Below are positions 59,056 through 64,000 of a stretch of DNA of 64,000 nt, one piece after another; position 1 is the stretch's first letter; every line of letters begins with the position of its first letter. A program made the translations under genes and the position numbers. Origin of the DNA: Triatoma infestans (Eukaryota; Arthropoda; Insecta; Hemiptera; Reduviidae). Below the pieces are notes generated by a model. The model did not search any database. It was given only the letters and a program-made list of their open reading frames with translations, and was not told the origin of the DNA. The DNA lies in assembly GCA_011037195.1 (NCBI GenBank), contig JAAEAF010000223.1, forward strand, positions 62,001 to 126,000. The letters are read 5' to 3'.

Positions 59056-62000
59056 TTACAATATCAAATACAGCGGCCGTTAAAAGAACATTAAATATTT
59101 CTATATTTTTAAAAACAGTTTCCATGGACCTGTGGTAGATACAAGACAAAAAAACTTCTTGTGTGACCTTGTTTCAAAATTTTATTTATTTTTATAGAAG
59201 GTACGTTTTCATTTTTTTTTTTATAATTTGAAAGTTGTTATTCTTTATTATATTTTTAGCAAGAATTCTTTTATGTATTTATATTGCATTAGTCGTATCC
59301 TTTTCTCAATTTTTTGTCTAACTTCCTTCAGCATAAATTTTTGTTTTTTTTTTCCCTTCTTATTTAAGAAAAAAAGAAAAAGATTTTACTATATTGATAT
59401 TATATTCATTTTTCTCCTCGCTGTGAAAGGAAGTATTCTGATGGTGCTAAATGTTTTTAGCGATTTAAAAAAAAAAAAACTTGGAATCCTAATTGCATAA
59501 ACATATAAACGTTTCAATTTTATATTGATCTTCTAGGGTCCTGAGAAATATGTCACATTATAATACTGTTACGTTCTTAATTTAAAAACATAAACTTTAA
59601 ATAATAAACATTTAATGACACTAATTGAATCTTATATTTTAGTAAAACATATTTATATTAACCGCACATATGTTTTATATATTTTATACCATATGTTAAT
59701 TAATTATTCTTTTCTTTGTTATATTTATAATTAATATATTTATTTTCGTTTAGTCTATGATAAATACAAAATGTTATTTAAGGTTAGATTGTTACAGAGG
59801 AATTATTGGCACTGCTACCTGAAAGATCTATCGTGCCCTCTGGGAGCCTTCTCTGTGCACTGCCGCTCTCTGAGCACAGTTCTCTAGGTACAGATAACAC
59901 TGCCCATCGCCGGGCAGTAAGCTGCAGTGGCTACTAGGAAGAGAAAAATCTAAGGGCAGCGTGCTGGATTCGAACCCGGGACCTCCGCGTTGCTAGTCCA
60001 GCGCGCTACCACTGGGCTAAACCCTTCCTTCTCCCGTTAGTGAGGTTTATTCAATGTTATTATTGCCGTTTATCTTCTAGAATACAATATAATCATATCA
60101 AATATTACTGCTTTGGGCTATAACCAACACCATGATAGTGCGCAAATGAGTAAAAAATGTGAAGTTAAACAAAAATTTTTAATTTCATACTTACAGTAAA
60201 ATAGAATTTAAAAGTCTTTATGAATGTTTCATGCTATAATTTTATTTATTGATTCTTTCATCTTAGCCCCAACTCCTATGTTAACAAGACATTCTACACA
60301 TCCCTTACAGCAAATAAATAAACTCGAATTCGTACAGTAAAAAAAAAAAAAATTTACGCCACAATTTTTCAAAAAATTATCAAATTGTTTATTGCAATAA
60401 TCAGTTTGATTATATGAACCTGTTCGATGCACACAGTTACAAACAGAAAAGTCAGCTTCAAAAATTTATTTAAATTCCGGTTAAGCAGTAACTTTGTAAC
60501 AAGTACAGTAAACTTCCTTATAAAGCGCTCCACGAATACGCGAATTTATACAAGGCTACGAAAAAATTGTGGAATGCTAATCACAGAATGCGATAAACCG
60601 CCGTCCAATCTAACACGTCCATAAATTTAATATTCTTTTCGACTTTATAATAAAAAACACAATATGTACACTCTTAACTTTGTATGTAAACGTAAGCTAA
60701 TGGTAGCAGGATTTGCTGGTGGAAATGGTGATGATGAAATTAGAACACACGAACTTAACATTACACTCACAATTTATATTATATTTACAGTTTTTACTAA
60801 TAAGGAATTTAGAGAGACCGAGCAAAGAGTTATGATGATTCTTGTTAGCGTGATCAGGGCGAATAAAGTATAAAGCGAGGAAACTTCCATAAGCTCTGTT
60901 GTTCAGGTGCTGTATTTCCAATGCTGCTCACTAAGCGTCGTGTGGTGCCTAGATCGTGGGACTGCCTGTATGATAACTAGCTGCAGTTGAAGCGCGGCAA
61001 TATTTATAGTGAGCGAATATTTATGTATGTAGCGTAATGTTGAAGTATTTATCACCATGCCAAGCTGTTTTGTGCCAGGATGCAAGTCTAGGAACAATGC
61101 AGGGGACAGACATTTTTCTTTTGGATCCAAACAATGTATATAGGTGTTTGGAATAAAAAAAATTCTAGAAGTGATCGGCAACAGGACACACATGATCGTG
61201 GATGCGATTTAAATTTTAGTGATGCCATGATCATTAAGGTAGACTTTTTTTTAATAGATGGTAAAACAGTAGAATTGCCGGTGAGAGGTGGAAGGTAACC
61301 TAAAAAACTGTCCCGCACAATTTTCTGGATGCTCCAAGTTATATCAGTTTTCAACCAAATAAAAGGATAGCACCTAAAGGACGATAACCACGTCCTATGA
61401 AGAAGACAAAATGTGGCAGTAAAACTGTAGATCGTGTGTCCGAAACAGGTAAAGTGAGTGCTAGAAAATGACGAGTGTTCCGTAGTTAATAATGATGCTG
61501 ATGAATTAATTCAATTGCAGAGACTTAAAACGCCTAAAGCATAATGTCATTGTGAACAAGAAGAAACAACGTAGTCAGGCTCACGAAACAGCAAACTTAA
61601 AATTTTTCATTCGGAAATATAACACGGAAAGTTTACCAGAAAAAAAAAATTGTAATTCGGACGATGGTAAAAAAAAGAGGTAGATTTACGTGGAACGCGC
61701 TATGAACAGGAATTTATGTTAGAAAGTTTACTTCTGTTGATAAAGTCCAGAAAAGGATATGAACATTGCCTAAACACCAACTGCTTCCATTGCCATCTGT
61801 TTCATAGTTAAGAATGTTATGTGGTAGACTGATGTATGACTACGTTGTTAATCCTAGTGCTATCGCCGCCATTCCTAGAAATCTAGAAGGAGAGGATGAT
61901 AATCACCGCAACTGTGTATTAATATTTTATGAAGTGAAGCTAAGAGAGGATATCATGTACAACTCTTCAGTGTGTAGTTTGGTTTCATAAATCTTGGTGA

Positions 62001-63607
62001 ATTCACAAATCAATTTACGATTTTTAATCAAACTGTGGCGGCAGATTCGTCCGGTATAGATAATAAGATTAAAACATCTGGAACATAAACATAGAATCAA
62101 GGTGACATTAAATTGCGAAAATGTAGTGGAAGAAAAGTCCCCATTGTTGTTGTGGTAGTGTTGGAGTGTTATCACAAGTATATGTTATCACACTGTTTTG
62201 ACAAAAAAAAATCATGATGATAGGCGAACGCCAGAAACCGGTCGGTGACCACTATAAGAAGCATACTATCACAGGAAAATATCTCTGATAAAGTCCCCAT
62301 TCATTCGTCAATTTTTAATGTAAAAATTCCAGCACATCCACTAATACTTGATCGTAACTATGCTTATTCGTATTTATTTAAAAATCAGATCAGTATATTT
62401 ACTATGCGACAGGCAGCTAAGGCTAAATACGTAAGTATCAACTAACAAAATAAAGCGAAACAGCTACTGGTGCGGTCTACAATGCTTCGGCTGTAGCTGA
62501 TATGTTAAGCACCAGTCGTTATTAGGGCATCCTGACGGTGGAAACGTTGAACTACAAGAGTGCCGCCACTTATGGCTCTAACCGCACTGGCATGATAAAT
62601 ATAGAATGGTTTTGGGCTATTGTGCGTCGCTTGAAAAGAGAAGTGACTACTTGAAAATAGTGCTAGTTCTAATGGTGGTGAGCTAGTGGCTAGCTTAGTT
62701 TTTCAATGTAGAGGGCTAATGTGGACTCTCAATGATTTTTATTTATTTATTTATTTATTTGTATATGCATCATTTAATACATTACATGTAAGTGCCTATA
62801 ATATATTGCAATGAAGTGGCACACTAAAGGAAAGCTAAACGCCATTGTCCCCGATGAATTTTTCCGAAAAAATGTATCAAATAAAAGTTGTAGCTCTTTA
62901 CAGGTGAACATGGGCATAACAAAGTTTAAAGAAAAACGCAACAAACTAAATCCATTAAATAAATTACCACTTCCGGGTGACCAAAGCATAACTGGCAGGG
63001 TACCCATTATTATAAAGTGCATTTATTTCATTGAGCCGTGTAAATTTATCTAGACGGAATATGAAATTGGAACTTTCTGCGATTTGCGGTTTTTTGAGAT
63101 ATGCTGCTAAAAGAATCAGACAAACAGACAGACACAAACACCAGTTTTTCATTGCTCAGGAGCCCTCATAACATTTGTTTCCGGTGGAAACTCTGTTTCG
63201 AAAAACTGACACAAATGTAGTACTTACTACCTTCTTACAGCAGTAAAGGAAAGTGAATAAAAAAAACATTGATATAACAATTTCGTCTGCATGTACATTA
63301 TAAAACCTACATACATACTCTAAATGAGTACATAAGATATTATTTAGATGAAATTATGTAGAATGTAATGAGATCTAATTTGATTAATTAAATTTATTCC
63401 TTGAATTTTCCGTTTTATTCCTTTGTTATCCAATTTTGTAAAGACCGATTAAAATTATGAACTGTAATCTTTGTTTTGTTTATATTTTCAGATGCTTTTA
63501 CCCTCTTAACTAGTTTGTATAGTGAATACAGTTCATCCATTGGACTGTATAAACTATGGATTGGATCTAGACTTCTGATAACTGTTACGAATCCAAAATA
63601 CATAGAG
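52384..63607 (+). CDS. second cytochrome P450, CYP4-like, first two exons (gene continues beyond window)
   Basis: Same enzyme class as the gene ending at 45145, same strand. Exon 1 (52384-52558) starts at ATG, encodes MFVFSVLCIILVIFYIRYL, a membrane anchor (residues 3-20), then the proline hinge IPGPKTWPIIGNA (PGP at residues 37-39), and stops at GAAG|GTAATA. The upstream in-frame TTG at 52348 is not used because the first ATG directly precedes the anchor. Exon 2 (63492-63607) follows TTTTCAG in matching phase (G|AT gives Asp). It encodes DAFTLLTSLYSEYSSSIGLY and KLWIGSRLLITVTNPKYIE, the first beta-sheet region with the usual WIG. The donor is GAG|GTATGT. Intron 1 is 10.9 kb and packed with transposons. 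Because it begins a gene and 38577-45145 ends one, the two form a tandem CYP4-type pair. Confidence 0.85.
52590..53215 (-). repeat. REP-A copy, reverse orientation
   Basis: It reads in reverse through CGTTCCCAGCGATACG, CTACTCCCACAAAAG, TTGAGCTATACTGTTCACAT, CAAGAGACCTCAAAATGTGT and a 5' end near 53200 (ATTAGAGTAAGAGAAAA). It starts 30 bases after exon 1 of CYP4 gene B. Confidence 0.75.
53285..53530 (-). mobile_element. reverse-transcriptase thumb fragment of a non-LTR element
   Basis: Minus strand frames read NLHKSKVMIFRKK near 53540-53500 and VVNFHKYLGVKITPSLSFSQ near 53440, the FKYLGVTLTPSLSFS motif after the RT palm. It is short and broken. It lies 3' of RNase H/zinc sequence on the same strand, the reverse of the normal order. 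Confidence 0.65.
53531..54030 (-). mobile_element. non-LTR RNase H and C-terminal zinc region (I-like), copy 3
   Basis: Minus strand: LLVWASSHMGIFGNEEVDRF is the end of an RNase H fold (compare W.PGH.GI.GNE.AD). It is followed by LSHLVGSLTGHCGLRRHLNV, DPFCRVCETEEETPIHLMTD and CLGCEKIRFSIFG, a CxxC...H....C zinc-like tail. Open for 164 codons apart from a C-rich insertion at 53778. Best preserved member of this family here. Confidence 0.75.
54031..54534 (+). other. CYP4 gene B intron spacer
   Basis: A decayed REP-A unit is at 54080-54330 (CAAAGATTTTCTTTGAACTT, AGAACATTTTTCTAGACAAA). The remainder is AT-rich. Confidence 0.5.
54535..55065 (-). mobile_element. non-LTR C-terminus with (TAA)n-like tail (I-like), copy 4
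   Basis: Minus strand: FRHLVGSFIGHYGLRRHLYI, DPFCRVCESVEETPIHLLTD, CLGSEEIRFRSLGRNRMSVE and FPLKVIIRFIRTAVNLRWI, then a stop. The 3' UTR of about 100 bases ends in AATAATAAGAATAATAATAAATAAT-type repeats (54535-54560). A TAA-type tail is known for the I clade, which supports placing this family there. The 5' side is truncated near 55065. Confidence 0.75.
55066..55604 (+). other. CYP4 gene B intron spacer
   Basis: It holds a 16-base C run (55246-55262) and a (TA)n tract (55502-55530). No gene seen. Confidence 0.6.
55605..55885. mobile_element. foldback element, about 105-bp arms
   Basis: Left arm 55605-55717 and right arm 55772-55885 are reverse complements. Landmarks: AACATCTGGTTTC, TAGCATGCATATTGGT, GACCGGTATCGGATTTGCA, AGCAAATTCACCAAGTTCGT and GTAGAGA on the left; TCTCTACACGAACTTGGTGA, CTTTGCTCTGACAATGGTTG, CGAAACCGGTC and ACCAATATGCATGCTA on the right. 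The central loop is about 55 bases. Noncoding. Confidence 0.85.
55886..56180 (+). other. intron spacer
   Basis: AT-rich; nothing recognised. Confidence 0.5.
56181..57663 (+). mobile_element. RTE-clade non-LTR retroposon, second copy, 5' truncated
   Basis: The plus strand encodes ENNAPGIDGIHAEFKE, GMAILCPIYKKRDKAECKN, NRGIALLSVVYKIWSIA, RPGRSTTDHIFSYRQILEKS, LHHLFVDYKQAYDSVNRKE, LRQGDTISCLIFNLCLERAI, then a shortened active-site stretch LTQHADDVLIIARS. There the Tyr/Ala before DD are altered by a small deletion, although both Asp remain. The C-terminus has LGVWERKVLRKLFGP and RGRPRLRWLDDVEEDL, then TAG at 57661-57663. A stop at 56637 and frameshifts near 57000 and 57250-57480 break it. It is a different RTE lineage from 8697-10341. 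Confidence 0.88.
57806..58521 (+). mobile_element. tRNA-derived SINE (copy D), split by an insertion
   Basis: Head at 57806-57890 (A-box region, then CTCCCACGCGGAGGTCCCGG and the B box GGTTCGAGTCC). The body runs to GACAGTGTTGTCTG at 57944. It resumes with TCTGTAACGAG at 58421 and finishes with GGGCGCCAATGACCACAG and the A tail at about 58510. The 476 bases between are foreign. The TCCCACGCGG arm strongly resembles tRNA-Gly. Confidence 0.88.
57945..58420. mobile_element. 476-bp insertion in the SINE, candidate solo LTR
   Basis: TCTG stands on both sides (57941-57944 and 58421-58424), a 4-bp target duplication. The insert starts CGTGATGGATGCC and ends ACATTACA. It has no coding sequence, contains AATAATATATTTATTTTA near 58272 and a CTCGTGATACAC stretch near its end. 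Size, 4-bp duplication and near TG...CA ends suit a solo LTR of a Gypsy-type element; a MITE is possible. Confidence 0.6.
58522..58981 (+). other. CYP4 gene B intron spacer
   Basis: Two weakly similar stretches (near 58700-58760 and 58880-58950) share TTTGCACCATTTG/TTGCACCATTTGGC and ATTTTCTYGAGAA, probably an old duplicated repeat. No gene. Confidence 0.45.
58982..59056. repeat. inverted (AAT)n / (ATT)n microsatellite pair
   Basis: About eight AAT units and about nine ATT units are separated by TCAGCGTGATTGTTGAT, so the strand can fold into a hairpin with an arm of about 25 bases. Confidence 0.9.
59057..59817 (+). other. CYP4 gene B intron spacer
   Basis: AT-rich with long T tracts. A 90-codon frame at 59228-59500 is Phe/Ile-rich from T runs and is not credible as a gene. 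Confidence 0.55.
59818..60035 (-). mobile_element. tRNA-derived SINE (copy E)
   Basis: The minus strand starts GAAGGAAGGGTTTAGCCCAG, passes GTGGTAGCGCGCTGGACTAG and the B box GGTTCGAATCC, then the CACTGCAGCTTACTGCCCGG-type body and GGCACGAT. The poly-A tail is missing, so the 3' end is truncated. Confidence 0.85.
60036..60663 (+). other. intron spacer with a small Cys-rich minus-strand frame and a possible pogo-type end
   Basis: At 60506-60620 the sequence TACAGTAAACTTCCTTATAA followed by AGCGCTCCACGAATACGCG resembles the terminal repeats of pogo/Tigger elements, but no partner end is seen. The minus-strand frame is listed separately. Confidence 0.35.
60229..60432 (-). CDS. doubtful 67-residue cysteine-rich frame
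   Basis: Minus strand, starting ATG, with seven Cys: YC, NC, YC, ICC, GC and EC in the order YCNKQFDNFLKNCG then FICCKGCVECLV. A run of four Phe comes from a 14-base T tract and may be a slippage artefact. I do not recognise a family. No signal peptide, no visible splice partners and no clear promoter. It could be a chance frame, an old exon or a small peptide gene. Confidence 0.2.
   Translation of the reverse strand: MHRTGSYNQTDYCNKQFDNFLKNCGVNFFFFYCTNSSLFICCKGCVECLVNIGVGAKMKESINKIIA
61057..62170 (+). pseudogene. THAP-domain / P-element-type transposase relic
   Basis: It opens with MPSCFVPGCKSRNNAG, the C2CH start of a THAP zinc finger (Cys pair CFVPGC). After stops and shifts come VDFFLIDGKTVELPVRGGR, APKGR, then near 61710-61780 RYEQEFMLESLLLLIKSRKG followed by YE, and near 61930 EVKLREDIMYNSSVCSLV, which with the following shifted frame INLGEFTNQFTIF matches the DEMKIxEdLVYN...LvGFvdLGe block of P/THAP9-like transposases. 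At least eight breaks. The order of motifs supports one ancestral gene. The sequence to about 62650 may hold its C-terminal part but I cannot show it. Confidence 0.65.
62210..62290. repeat. single arm of the 31.5-kb foldback family
   Basis: TGATGATAGGCGAACGCCAG, AAACCGGTCGGTGACCACTA and ACAGGAAAATATCTCTGATA match the outer edges of the foldback element at 31530-31915. Only one arm is seen. Confidence 0.55.
62291..62799 (+). other. intron spacer
   Basis: The part at 62450-62700 has coding-like composition in short broken frames but no recognised family. An (ATTT)n microsatellite lies at 62737-62760. Confidence 0.4.
62800..63258 (-). repeat. REP-A copy, reverse orientation
   Basis: It reads in reverse through AAAAGTTGTAGCTCTTTACA, TTACCACTTCCGGGTGACC, TTTTTTGAGATATGCTGCTA, AGGAGCCCTCATAACATTTG, CCGGTGGAAACTC and the 5' hairpin TACCTTCTTACAGCAGTAA. 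One internal unit is missing. Confidence 0.75.
63259..63491 (+). other. end of CYP4 gene B intron 1
   Basis: AT-rich sequence leading to the polypyrimidine tract and TTTTCAG acceptor of exon 2. Confidence 0.6.
63492..63607 (+). CDS. CYP4-like gene B, exon 2
   Basis: It completes the split Asp codon and encodes the beta-1 region (KLWIGSRLLITVTNPKYIE), ending in phase 0 at GTATGT. Confidence 0.85.
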
Positions 63608-64000
63608 GTATGTCCGCTTAAAAGTTATTAAGTATATTTTTAGATTATATCTATGTAACTTTGCGATAATGTTAGGAAACCATTATTTTACATACATCCT
63701 TGACTATAATGCCTTTTGCTGAAAAAAACCTATTTACTTGTAAAACTTCCTAGCCTCGTTTGCACCTTCCGCTGCAAAGATTATGATGCAAAACCATTGT
63801 TTATTACAATATTTCATGATGCAATTATTAAACATTAAAAAAAAATAATAATTTTTTTTTTAATGTAAATACTTTTCTGTAATATACATTTCTGTTTAAA
63901 CTTTTTTTTTTCGTGCTAAGCTCTTATACGTTTAATTGCACACCATAGAACCAGTTTAGCATTTAAAATATATTCTTAAATATTACCTGGTATCCTTCTG
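63608..64000 (+). other. CYP4 gene B intron 2, to the window edge
   Basis: AT-rich, with A and T runs. No further exon seen before the end. Confidence 0.6.

Noticed and set aside
59228..59500. 90-codon Phe/Ile-rich frame that looks membrane-spanning
   Set aside because: Hydrophobicity follows from T-rich sequence; no start context, domain or neighbouring exon.
1..64000. CRISPR arrays, bacterial operons, riboswitches or viral cassettes
   Set aside because: The split genes, SINEs and insect-type transposons show eukaryotic nuclear DNA; the only regular arrays are microsatellites, the minisatellite and REP-A units.

Overview
The window reads as AT-rich, intron-rich, repeat-dense nuclear DNA of an insect. 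Three things point that way: split genes with GT-AG introns, a small heat-shock gene resembling fly HspB8 (CG14207), and a tandem pair of CYP4-like P450 genes. A hemipteran or similar insect is my best guess, but the window alone does not settle the order. There is no sign of operons, ribosome binding sites or CRISPR. I recognise only three host genes, all on the + strand; most of the rest is mobile-element debris.

Layout. 1-3.7 kb: a mariner relic and copies of a dispersed repeat that I call REP-A. 3.7-21.7 kb: a complete HspB8-like gene with three exons (3961-4145, 19798-19993, 20628-20822) and introns of 15.7 kb and 0.6 kb. Intron 1 carries an RTE retroposon with intact target-site duplications, a Tc1 relic, a tRNA-derived SINE, pieces of other non-LTR elements and many REP-A copies. 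21.7-38.5 kb: intergenic DNA with a TA-flanked MITE-like element, a mariner relic, an end-to-end but internally deleted Helitron, a foldback element, a 16-bp minisatellite, a GC-rich R1-like fragment and the best full-length REP-A copy. 38.6-45.1 kb: five exons encoding the C-terminal half of a CYP4-like P450, with a non-LTR element in one intron. 46-51.1 kb: a BEL/Pao relic, the 3' end of another non-LTR element and an internally deleted piggyBac with TTAA duplications. 52.4-64 kb: first two exons of a second CYP4-like gene that runs off the window. Its 10.9-kb intron 1 holds RNase-H-type non-LTR pieces, a foldback element, a second RTE, a SINE split by a 476-bp LTR-like insert, another SINE and a THAP/P-type transposase relic.

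Working together. The HspB8-like protein would be a cytosolic chaperone and the P450s microsomal mono-oxygenases; nothing links them functionally. The two P450s look like a tandem family cluster. No new biological system is evident. The most interesting structure is REP-A: about 1 kb, present in more than a dozen full or partial copies on both strands, with sharp termini, terminal hairpins and an internal head-to-tail repeat of about 300 bp, and no coding sequence that I can see.
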